DNA of 64,000 nucleotides from Paenibacillus sp. MSJ-34 (GTDB taxonomy: Bacteria > Bacillota > Bacilli > Paenibacillales > Paenibacillaceae), in contig NZ_JAHLPR010000012.1 in the NCBI RefSeq assembly GCF_018918005.1, forward strand, positions 1 to 64,000, read 5' to 3'. Below, piece by piece: positions 8,401-15,355 of the stretch; position 1 is the first letter of the stretch, and each line of letters starts with the position of its first letter. The position numbers and the translations under genes are program-made. The notes beneath the pieces were generated by a model. The model had not been told where the DNA came from. It worked only from the letters and a program-made list of their open reading frames with translations, and did not search any database.

Positions 8401-10095
8401 CACGTCCAAAAACTGCAATTTTGCCGCAGCCGCTTTTTGGCTCACGGTTTCTATATCGATTTCGGCCCGTTCCAGGTAAGACTCCGGCGTTAAGATGACG
8501 ATCGCTTGTTTTTTCTCCGGGCGAATCGTCACCTTCGACCCGATGGCCGCATGCTGAACAAGCCAGGTGTTGTATTTGCCGTGTCCGGACAACACCATGC
8601 CGCCGGGCGGAATAACGCTGTCATTGCCTCCGTTTTTAACGACATAGCCTTTGTCGTTCACGACAACTTCATTGCCGTAACCGTTCGTCCCCGTCGTCTC
8701 CCGGCCGTATCCTTCATCGTAAATAATCAACTGGTCGGCGCCGCGGAATCCGCCGTACGGTTTGTCGTTCTCCTCGTCCCAACCTGCCGGATTATCTTCC
8801 TTTACCTTCGGATTGTAGGCGTCATACGTTGCTTTGCTCGCTTGATAGGTGAATTGCTCTCTCACTAATTCCACTTTGTCGCCGGCTTCCAATTTTCCGT
8901 TTAATTGATTGTAAATCGGGTGCCCTTGATGGATCGACACGACATATCCGTTGGCGGGAATAGGCGTATCGTTGGGTTGGCCGTTGAAATTCGTTACCTG
9001 AGTCACAATACCGTCTGCATAAGCGAACTCCATACCCCAGGCGTTGCGTTTCGTCGATGCGCCAAACGTAGGATCGAACAGCACAACGTCGCCGGAGCCC
9101 CGTTCGGAGTTGAACTTGGTAATCCCGAGATAAACTTTGCCCGCCGCCGCGCTGTCAATCGCGACGTAATTGGAAGGCAGCGTTAGAATCTCGACATTGA
9201 CGGTTGCGATGGAATCCCCTACGTTGAGATCGCCCACCGTTTCCGCCGCGCCGCCCGCCAAAGAAAGCACATACCCTGTTGTCGGAATGCGGGTTCCTTT
9301 ATCGCCTTGCGTATTCTTGAACACAACAACGTCGTTGACAACGATATATTCGACCGTGTCGGCCGTAAAGGAAGGCGTCGCTTTCCCGTATTCAAGCGAG
9401 TAAATGGCGATTCCGTTATCGAGCGACTCAGCCGGATTCACCCCGTCAATGGCATGCTCGGTCCCGTTTTCCAACAGAATCTTCGACCCTGTAATCGGCT
9501 CGGGCAACGCGACTCCGCTCATGACGATCTCGTCGTTTACGCGTAAATTCGCGTTCATAAATGCCGCTGCCGCCCCGTGGCCGAGCAGAATAAAGCCGTT
9601 TACGGGAATATCGAGCGCCTCTGCCGGACTGCCGTCGACTTTGGATACGATTGTGCGGATAAGGTAATTGCCGCTGCCGTCTTCGACGTCGACAACCGCC
9701 GCCACCCACCAAGGCAGTATTGTAACTTGTTTCTCATGATAGTCGCGCGTAAATAGGAAAAGCTTGTCGGCTTCCAAAATGTCAGCGTTTACATCATTGA
9801 TCGAAATAGATTGTCCGTTGGATGCCGTAACCGTCGGAATGTCCGCATCTGCGGGATCTCCGGAAAGCTTGCTCTCGTCAACGGCCGTCTCCCCATCCTC
9901 ATATACCGCTTCCGTAACCGACTCGTTGTCCGGCGCGTCCCCTCCCGCAACCGGCCCCTCTCCGGCGTTTCGATCCGCAACAATCCCGTTTGTTCCTACC
10001 GGCGGCTCGCTTCCGCTGGCCTTCGCTGTCGGGAAGGAGATCGCCTGAACGATCATCATCGCAAAACAAATTATGATGGCTGCAAATTTTTTCAT
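5455..10095 (-). CDS. Secreted GHL10 (DUF187)-type glycoside hydrolase-like protein with SLH anchor
   Basis: A 1546-residue surface protein. Layout: signal peptide about 1-27; a beta-rich region about 60-530 with four degenerate copies of a unit of the type IPxxGYVxSxHG...L..GDxV; a helical segment about 560-615; a GHL10/YngK-DigH-like TIM-barrel about 620-965 (ALWLRPKE, IYLETWWNGYA, IHAWVHNFF, DGLHHDYGRYPG); a Ser/Gly/Pro linker near 1090; an unassigned beta domain; and three SLH domains about 1345-1546 for attachment to secondary wall polymer. E. coli DigH, a member of the barrel family, cleaves denuded peptidoglycan glycan; the substrate here is unproven. It heads the operon with the importer and RpiR regulator. 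The unit repeats resemble segments seen in phosphodiester-glycosidase (NAGPA)-type proteins, an uncertain similarity. Confidence 0.88.
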   Translation of the reverse strand: MKKFAAIIICFAMMIVQAISFPTAKASGSEPPVGTNGIVADRNAGEGPVAGGDAPDNESVTEAVYEDGETAVDESKLSGDPADADIPTVTASNGQSISINDVNADILEADKLFLFTRDYHEKQVTILPWWVAAVVDVEDGSGNYLIRTIVSKVDGSPAEALDIPVNGFILLGHGAAAAFMNANLRVNDEIVMSGVALPEPITGSKILLENGTEHAIDGVNPAESLDNGIAIYSLEYGKATPSFTADTVEYIVVNDVVVFKNTQGDKGTRIPTTGYVLSLAGGAAETVGDLNVGDSIATVNVEILTLPSNYVAIDSAAAGKVYLGITKFNSERGSGDVVLFDPTFGASTKRNAWGMEFAYADGIVTQVTNFNGQPNDTPIPANGYVVSIHQGHPIYNQLNGKLEAGDKVELVREQFTYQASKATYDAYNPKVKEDNPAGWDEENDKPYGGFRGADQLIIYDEGYGRETTGTNGYGNEVVVNDKGYVVKNGGNDSVIPPGGMVLSGHGKYNTWLVQHAAIGSKVTIRPEKKQAIVILTPESYLERAEIDIETVSQKAAAAKLQFLDVPYERIERAISEAQTLLRQIKEAAAEEGLEGERARLDELNRLTTEAYYLTFESRKVDHRALWLRPKETNLQQVIDHLDRIQAVNINAIYLETWWNGYASFATEHPLTAMNPINKGFDVLDAYITEGHKRGIEIHAWVHNFFILPGAPVLEKHPEWLMYTREIKPGGEAVIQPSPDQTGLSLNPVDPGARQFISEVYQELLSKYDIDGLHHDYGRYPGSPADYSKDYGYEDYTRQAFKQEHGVDPAEVFPGDEKWDAWVRFRIDAINSFIERTVHEAKALKPDITITAAVWPNYHEAPYTHYQEVENWLDNNLLDNTFHMSYMPDWSVVVDDLEKTLDLAKNKSFSTSAVGTFINLTHTALMDQLDQVNRHGSAGTGIFEFESLFYGGYGDIVKLGSHREPAISPDHRKTEPVSLMFKELARKTDEIYVPYQGMSPEAAKSVADIASTLAAGLKQTNEMKLENAIGAKSGVTKIRSLIADNHAVHAEVKKRIEHDLDFIEYMLDVYAAKTGQSLEPVDPGTPSEPKPGTGSGSGGSVSYGTPTTSPSAPAAGSKAEYTVSHTDGVLMKDSALTVSRTDANGKTETSYLLHADALREGLDKLDGGNGKRIVTELDDEADTIRLGIPLASFLAGANRNKEALISLRTTDAVFEFPLGLKGIDGKVKQWGEQEQEKDAALYVVIHKSKQRPAVNGGGFASEIYEFALVIESDGAEIAAIDDLRDPLIGHTIIVHRPLDTDTATAVAVDPSGKLSFVPSFLRVKDGKTIVEIMRNTSGRYAVIQSAETFPDTAGHWAQSEIERLASKRIVQGVDDRSFAPNAKVTRAELAALLVRALGLTDGTGAAAASGADAAGQLSAYSDVQRTDWFAGAVDSAAKAGIVNGFADGSFRPDEVVTREQMAAMMARAFDFAGTSPARAASANPIPLETFADSQAIAAWAQAAVAVMVEAGVYQGRDDGTIAPQSHVSRGEAVVALQRFLRTVHYIN

Positions 10096-10116
10096 GTTAG
10101 AACGTTACCCCCGTCT

Positions 10117-10185
10117 TTATTTTGCATCACGCAATTGTCCGGACAACCGTCCGATCTTAAGGCCCGTAAAGCTATTGTCAAGCAT
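10117..10185 (-). CDS. Candidate 22-residue leader peptide with near-perfect Shine-Dalgarno
   Basis: An ATG at 10185 is preceded by AAAAGGAGGTGATGCCA, about as good a Bacillales ribosome-binding site as exists in the window. The ORF begins MLDNSFTGLK and ends LRDAK with TAA at 10117, 21 nt upstream of the large GHL10/SLH gene. It contains a perfect DNA palindrome TTGTCCGGACAA. It was too short for routine ORF calling. It may be a leader peptide that couples or attenuates translation of the downstream gene, whose own ribosome-binding site is weaker. No homologue is known to me. Confidence 0.5.
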   Translation of the reverse strand: MLDNSFTGLKIGRLSGQLRDAK

Positions 10186-10311
10186 TGGCATCACCTCCTT
10201 TTAGTAGAATATTATTATTGTGAATGAATATTCCTTTTATTGAAGACTTGAGGGAGGATTTAATCTCCATATCGGATTCCAAATCAGCGTATTGGAAAAT
10301 ATATCCTTCCA

Positions 10312-10326
10312 TTGATAACGCTTTCT
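10312..10326. promoter_or_regulatory. cre-like catabolite repression site
   Basis: TTGATAACGCTTTCT matches the Bacillus cre consensus WTGNAANCGNWNNCW at all but one specified position. It lies about 220 nt upstream of the GHL10/SLH gene and 130 nt upstream of the 22-codon ORF. The position fits CcpA control of the carbohydrate operon. No confident -35/-10 pair was found in 10186-10416. Confidence 0.5.
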
Positions 10327-10416
10327 TTACTTTATCACGCTTAGATGATTTTTTCCACTATTTTTATTAATTTCGGAAAATTACTCCTCTAATTGTCCGC
10401 GGTACGGAATGTAGAT

Positions 10417-10450
10417 AGAAAAACCTCCCGATATCTCACTCTCGGGAGGT
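10417..10450 (-). terminator. Intrinsic terminator after the second GHL10-like gene
   Basis: On the minus strand ACCTCCCGA pairs with TCGGGAGGT over a 10-nt loop and is followed by TTTTT. It lies 43 nt beyond the stop of the gene at 10493-11698 and separates that gene from the downstream operon. Confidence 0.85.
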
Positions 10451-10492
10451 CTTCAGCTTGGGAATCGGAAATGACTGCTCAAAGGTCTTCGG

Positions 10493-11698
10493 CTATCGAA
10501 CGGATTCCCATTCTCCCCACCAATGATACTCTTCCAAATAAACCACATCGAACAGCATGACGCCATGAGATTTTTCTTTGCACATGCGAACGGCTTTTTT
10601 GAACTGTTCCGCATCGCCGGCATAATCCCTCAGGTAAAGACTCGCAACGACCGGTATTTGTCCGTTAACCGCTTGCAAACTGATGTCGATCGCCCCTTCG
10701 ACGCTGTACCAAGAGGCGGGACGGCCGTTTCGTTCCGCTTCTTCGATCCGCACTTCCGGATAGTAGCAGCCTGTCATGAGGAAATCGAGTTCATCGGCAT
10801 AGGCGGAGCGATGATAGTCCTCCGAAACCCATGGCAAGTCGGAACGATACGTTTCGCTGGCCCAGTTGACGCCTTCGTTATAGTACAGAGGATACCACGA
10901 ACCGACGTAAATGCTGAACAATAATTCGGGCTTCAGCGATTTCACGAGCTGCTTGGCTTCTTTCACGAAATTTTTAATGTTTAAGGCACGCCATTCCGTC
11001 CATTTCCCGAACCAACGTCCGAATTCGATCTGTTTCTTTCCGTCCGCACTTTCCTGTACGGTAAAAATATGCTGCGGCCACTGTTCTACTTGCTGGCCGA
11101 TATACTGTTCGAACCGCTGTCTGCTCAACTCGCTGAAATCGCCGTATATGTTCGGATAGCGGCAACGGTCGAGCACGATTCCGTCCAGCTCGTAGTTCTT
11201 GGCAATTTCTTCGATAATCGATAATTCGTGGCGTTTTACTTCCGGGTGGATCGGATTGACGAAAATCGTCGCATCCGAAGCATTTTCCGCCGCCACCGGG
11301 GCGGACGACATATCGGGATTGTAAAACATAACCTGCCACTCTTTTCGGTCATAGGCGATCCCGTCACGCGATTCGGCCGTCCCTTCGGCAAAAACGTCAA
11401 CGTTCGCCAACACCTTCAGCCCGGCCGGTTTCAGCGCATCGATCATTTCCCGCAGAAAGTCGCGTCCCTTCCACATATCGTAGCGTCCGTCGGACCAACG
11501 GCTGACATGATAGCCGAATTGGCTTGGAAAGGTCGTGTGACCGTAGGGTATTTTCGCGTCGACGACGATATGGGTTATGCCCGCTCGCTTGGCGTTGTCC
11601 GCCAGTTTTCGCTGTTGTTCCGGGTCGGCCAGGCGCAGGCCATTTGCCAGGAAGTCGACCCATAAAATGTTCGCGCCTTGCTCAATCTTTGGATTCAT
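10493..11698 (-). CDS. Cytoplasmic GHL10-like TIM-barrel protein
   Basis: A 401-residue protein without signal peptide that reads as a single barrel: WVDFLANGLRLADPE at the N-terminus, THIVVDAKIPYGHT (about 35-48), GLKVLANVDVFAEG (about 93-106), YELDGIVLDRCRYPN (about 170-184) and SIYVGSWYPLYYNEG (about 262-276). The pattern is that of putative glycoside-hydrolase-like family 10 proteins, the same broad family as the barrel in the 1546-residue surface protein. The acidic residues in DGIVLDR are probable active-site positions by family analogy. It has its own terminator, so it is a separate transcript beside the surface-glycan operon and may act on an imported fragment. The substrate is not known. 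Confidence 0.7.
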   Translation of the reverse strand: MNPKIEQGANILWVDFLANGLRLADPEQQRKLADNAKRAGITHIVVDAKIPYGHTTFPSQFGYHVSRWSDGRYDMWKGRDFLREMIDALKPAGLKVLANVDVFAEGTAESRDGIAYDRKEWQVMFYNPDMSSAPVAAENASDATIFVNPIHPEVKRHELSIIEEIAKNYELDGIVLDRCRYPNIYGDFSELSRQRFEQYIGQQVEQWPQHIFTVQESADGKKQIEFGRWFGKWTEWRALNIKNFVKEAKQLVKSLKPELLFSIYVGSWYPLYYNEGVNWASETYRSDLPWVSEDYHRSAYADELDFLMTGCYYPEVRIEEAERNGRPASWYSVEGAIDISLQAVNGQIPVVASLYLRDYAGDAEQFKKAVRMCKEKSHGVMLFDVVYLEEYHWWGEWESVR

Positions 11699-13098
11699 CG
11701 CTCGGTCCCTCTCTTTTGGTTCATGATTTTAGGTTACGATATAACTATATCATTTTACGGGAGGTTTTAGCCATCATAATATTTATTTTTGGAGGAAATA
11801 TTTTTTTAGATAGGACACTGCCTTAAATCTAAAGAAGAGCCTCGGTTTCGGCACAAAGACCTGATTCGCGTCGCCGCTTTCTTCGTATGTTAGATGGTGT
11901 CTAACCATTGGATGCAGTTCAGCTTAGCGGCGGTGATTGGTGTTTCGGGTTTACAAGTCACAAATCGCGACTTTGTGTATGAAATTTCAAACGAAATCGG
12001 CGGACTCAACTCGTGTGCCGCTCGTTTTGGGTGATGGCGTTACATCGACAAATGCTATCCGGACCGTACGGTCGTTATTATGCGTCCAAATCGCTTATTC
12101 GCTGTTTAGGCGGACATTGGTTCCGTTATCCGTTCGTCGGAGGGCTTGTTTTTGCACTTTTGCCGAGAATAAAGGATCGTCTGTCCGCGAACGGTCCGAA
12201 ATCGGGCCGTTTGTCACAATTAACGTATCCTATGTCCGCGAATTTGAGGAGCAGGGCGGTAGAATAAATGTGAAGGAATAGCACGGCAATCCACGCAGCT
12301 ATTCTACTATTGCTGAGAAAAGTTAATGCAACGCCATTGGCGTTACAAGGGAAGCAATGAAAGGCGGGAGTCCGAATGGTTGCACGAGAGGTGTCCGGGG
12401 CATGGTTGGTCTCGCCGAATAGTCGCGATAAGGAACGAAATTACCTTCTTTGGAATCAGAAAGTCCTTGTGAAGTTGGAATTTCCGGGGTTTTTCATAAC
12501 CGTTCCTTATTCGCTCCGGATGCACCGGTTTTACGAATCTTAAACACGCTAATGAAGAGAAAAAGGCGGTAGAACGAACGATTTTCAATGAATAGCGATG
12601 CGTACTTTCGTTATAATGGGAACGTCTTCATTTTGAGCTTAATAAGGATTGTTAGTTTCGTTAGCGCCAAACTAAGAAGCCTAGGTCCGCGCGGATCACC
12701 TTCGAAATAGGGAGGTATCCCCTTTGATATGCTCAATAAAGCCGGTTACATCAACGTTGGTGAATTAAGATATTGACTCTTTTTGCAGGAATCGGTATCC
12801 GTCACGGCGAGTTGCCGGCCAATCACGCATGACAACCTCCATGACTCGAATCTGCAGCCTTTTTCGAGGCAACGCCAGTGTAATATGGGGAAAATAAAGG
12901 AAAAACCAATTCTCCTCAGAAGCCAATAATCGGATTTCACCCCTTCATAATGGAAATTCCCCCTTCCAATCGGTTTCTCATAATTTCATGATGAATGCAA
13001 GCAGGTATATTCCATGTTATAGAAAAAGATCATTTATAAATGAATTTATGGTTGATTATTACGTTATTAAAAGAGAAGACGATTTACAGGGGGTTGCC
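11699..13098. other. 1.4-kb intergenic region with a dispersed repeat
   Basis: No convincing gene. Short ORFs here have composition and codon use of noncoding DNA. It contains a family-A dispersed repeat at 12022-12250, a small perfect hairpin AACGCCATTGGCGTT near 12331, further TCCG/CGGA-rich sequence, and the probable promoter region of the downstream lipoprotein, including a palindrome CATTTATAAATG near 13029-13040. Confidence 0.6.
12022..12250. repeat. Dispersed intergenic repeat family A, copy 1
   Basis: About 230 bp that align, by eye at roughly 75-80 percent identity, with 36963-37195. Shared landmarks in order: ATTCGCTGTTTAGGCGGACA, CGGAGGGCTT, AAATAAAGGAT/AATAAAGGAT, AAATCGGGC, GTTTGTCACAATTA and TGTCCGCGAA. 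More divergent relatives occur at 24869-25040 and 47505-47745. Confidence 0.75.
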
Positions 13099-14502
13099 AT
13101 GAAAAAGATCGTTGCGATCGCTCTTGCGATTATATTGACACTTGCTGCCTGCACAGCGAAGGACGAACCTTTCGACCCTAATCGGCCCTTGAAGTTAACT
13201 GTGTTGTATGGCGGGAATCCGCGCAGTTTCGACTACGAATACGGATCCTATTTGGCGTCCAAATTTCCTAATCTGGAATTTGAACTGATTAGCGAAGGAG
13301 ATCTGTACAAAATCGAACTGCAGGAACAATACGAGAAGGAATACATCCGGTTGGTCCAAGCGAAGCAGCCGGACCTTATTATCGCGGGGGATACGCCATT
13401 ACTAATGAAATATAACCTGATCGACAGGCTCGATCCGTACATCCGGCAAGACGGATTCGATTTGAACGGCATGTATCCCGGCATGATTGACCTGCTGAAA
13501 GCAAGAGGAGACGGGTCGTTGTGCGGATTAACGCCCCAATTTCGTAATCATGCCTTATTTTACAACATCGATTTATTCGAGAAATATGGGATTGAGCCGC
13601 CACGAAACGGGATGACGTGGGACGAGGTGTTAACATTGGCGCAGCGTTTTCCTGCGAACGATGGCGGGGAGCCCGTCTACGGATTTGCGCGAGGAAATTA
13701 TTATTCCAAAGATAAAATATGGATCATGCTCGAGTTGATCAGCGAAACGGAAAGGCTGCAAATGGTAAGCGCCGATGTGAAGCAGCTTCTAATGGATACC
13801 GCTTCCTGGACGAATCTATACGATAAAGTCATGCGCGCGGTTCAATCCGGAGCGGTAAAACCGGACGGCTCTTCCGGTTTGAAGTGGGAGACTCACGATT
13901 TTATCATGGGCCGCGCCGCGATGTCGTTTCATAGCTATGGTATGCTGGTAGACTTTCACCTTGTACAACAAGACTTGAAAGATTGGAAACCGTTCCGTTG
14001 GGGGGTTGTCACGGCGCCGATCGATCCCCTGCATCCCGACGAAACGACGCATGCCCGGCCTGCGGAGATGTTCAGCATTTATGCTCATTCGCCGCATAAG
14101 CGGGCCGCCTGGGAAGTTATCAAATATATACACGGAGAAGAGTATGCCAAACTGCGCACGCGAATCGTAAATACGGACGCGTTAATGATGCGGACTGCCT
14201 TTAACATCGATAAAGACGGCCACGACCTATCGCCTTTTTACGCTTTGAAGCCCGTGTCCGTCAAAGGATGGATGCGAGACGATCTCGATTTTCAACTCTA
14301 TACCGAGCTCCGGGATTTGGTCACGAAAGAATCGGATAAAGCGCTAAACGGAGAGCAGTCGGTTGAAGAAGCGTTGAGCCGGATTCAAACGGAAGGACAA
14401 CATCTGGTGGACGAAATGAATCTTAAGCGCAGAGAGGTGGAAGAGGAATACCGAAAGAAACAGGAACAAGCAGAAAAAGAGCAACAGGAACAAAGAAAAT
14501 AA
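13099..14502 (+). CDS. Orphan extracellular solute-binding lipoprotein
   Basis: A family-1 type solute-binding protein of 467 residues. The start is the ATG at 13099, with GGGGG upstream and a signal peptide plus lipobox LAAC ending at residue about 18; the longer in-frame ORF from 12988 adds an implausible leader. Sugar-binder landmarks include KQPDLIIAGDTPLLMKYNLI and NGMTWDEVLTLAQRFP. The last 35 residues are a Glu/Lys/Gln-rich coiled-coil tail. No permease or ATPase is adjacent; the convergent neighbour is the rhamnose operon, whose own transporter is also missing, so a role in binding a related sugar is possible but unproven. Confidence 0.85.
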   Translation: MKKIVAIALAIILTLAACTAKDEPFDPNRPLKLTVLYGGNPRSFDYEYGSYLASKFPNLEFELISEGDLYKIELQEQYEKEYIRLVQAKQPDLIIAGDTPLLMKYNLIDRLDPYIRQDGFDLNGMYPGMIDLLKARGDGSLCGLTPQFRNHALFYNIDLFEKYGIEPPRNGMTWDEVLTLAQRFPANDGGEPVYGFARGNYYSKDKIWIMLELISETERLQMVSADVKQLLMDTASWTNLYDKVMRAVQSGAVKPDGSSGLKWETHDFIMGRAAMSFHSYGMLVDFHLVQQDLKDWKPFRWGVVTAPIDPLHPDETTHARPAEMFSIYAHSPHKRAAWEVIKYIHGEEYAKLRTRIVNTDALMMRTAFNIDKDGHDLSPFYALKPVSVKGWMRDDLDFQLYTELRDLVTKESDKALNGEQSVEEALSRIQTEGQHLVDEMNLKRREVEEEYRKKQEQAEKEQQEQRK

Positions 14503-14503
14503 A

Positions 14504-14536
14504 AACGCCCCTGGACCGAAGATAAGCCGGGGCGTT
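14504..14536. terminator. Convergent terminator between the lipoprotein and deoR genes
   Basis: AACGCCCC-GG pairs with CCGGGGCGTT. On the minus strand it is followed by TTTTTATTTT, a strong terminator for the rhamnose operon; the plus-strand tail (ATTAGATA) is weaker but usable for the lipoprotein gene. Confidence 0.85.
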
Positions 14537-14550
14537 ATTAGATACAGCCA

Positions 14551-15309
14551 TTATTCGATTTGTATAACTTCAATGCCCAACCCGCTTAACTGCGCGACGA
14601 AATCGGCCGGGGCTTCGGCATCGGTGACGACTTTGCGGATCGCCTCCCATGACGCTACGCGCGTGAACGCCTGCACGCCGATTTTGCTCGAATCGGCCAG
14701 CAGGAACACCTCGTCGGCCTGCTCGATCATCTTGCTTTTCACGCGCGCCTGATCTTCGTTCGATTCGCTGACGCCCTTCTCCGGATGCAGCCCTTTGCAA
14801 GACAAGAAGGCCTTGTTCACATAGTACCGCTCCAGCGACCGTTCGGCGAGCGGGCCTACGAAAGACAGCGACAGCGGCGACAGCACGCCGCCGGTGCAGA
14901 TGACTTCCATCTTCTCCTTCACGCTCAGTTCCTTGGCTACGTTGATCGAGTTTGTCAGCACGGTCAACGTAATGTCCGGCATCATCGAAGCCATATGCCA
15001 TGCGGTCGTACTCGCATCCAATATAATGCGTTCGCCCGGCTCGATAAACTCCAAGGCCAATCTCGCTATGTTGCGCTTCTCTTCTACGGATAACATTTCC
15101 CGTTCGAAGTAGGGCGTTTCGGGCGGCGTTTGGACGCCGACCGCCCCGCCATGGCTGCGGCGCAATCGCCCGCTTGCCTCCAGCCGGTCCAAATCTCTGC
15201 GGATCGTTTCCTCCGTCACCCCGCATAGGCGGCTTAACTCGGCTACTCTGGCGCTTCCTCGCTCAAGGACGACCCGAACGATTTTCTCGTGTCTTTCTGC
15301 TGCAAGCAT
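14551..15309 (-). CDS. DeoR family regulator of the rhamnose operon
   Basis: A 252-residue DeoR/GlpR-type repressor. The N-terminal helix-turn-helix is at about 1-57 (VAELSRLCGVTEETIRRDLD) and the DeoR sensor domain about 75-235 (IILDASTTAWHMAS, SLSFVGPLAE, ADSSKIG), which normally binds a phosphorylated sugar. ATG start with GAGGTG upstream. It is the last gene of rhaEW-rhaI-rhaB-deoR, and B. subtilis rhamnose genes are also controlled by a DeoR-type RhaR, so the effector is probably L-rhamnulose-1-phosphate or a close intermediate. Repeated TTTGTTT elements at the rhaEW and lutA promoters are candidate operators. Confidence 0.88.
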   Translation of the reverse strand: MLAAERHEKIVRVVLERGSARVAELSRLCGVTEETIRRDLDRLEASGRLRRSHGGAVGVQTPPETPYFEREMLSVEEKRNIARLALEFIEPGERIILDASTTAWHMASMMPDITLTVLTNSINVAKELSVKEKMEVICTGGVLSPLSLSFVGPLAERSLERYYVNKAFLSCKGLHPEKGVSESNEDQARVKSKMIEQADEVFLLADSSKIGVQAFTRVASWEAIRKVVTDAEAPADFVAQLSGLGIEVIQIE

Positions 15310-15355
15310 CGTTTACACCTCATAATTCATTGCGGAACAGCGGGCGGGCACGGCA

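Noticed and set aside
12343-12588. 81-codon minus-strand ORF in the 1.4-kb gap
   Set aside because: No ribosome-binding site, low-complexity basic composition, and it overlaps repeat-like sequence.
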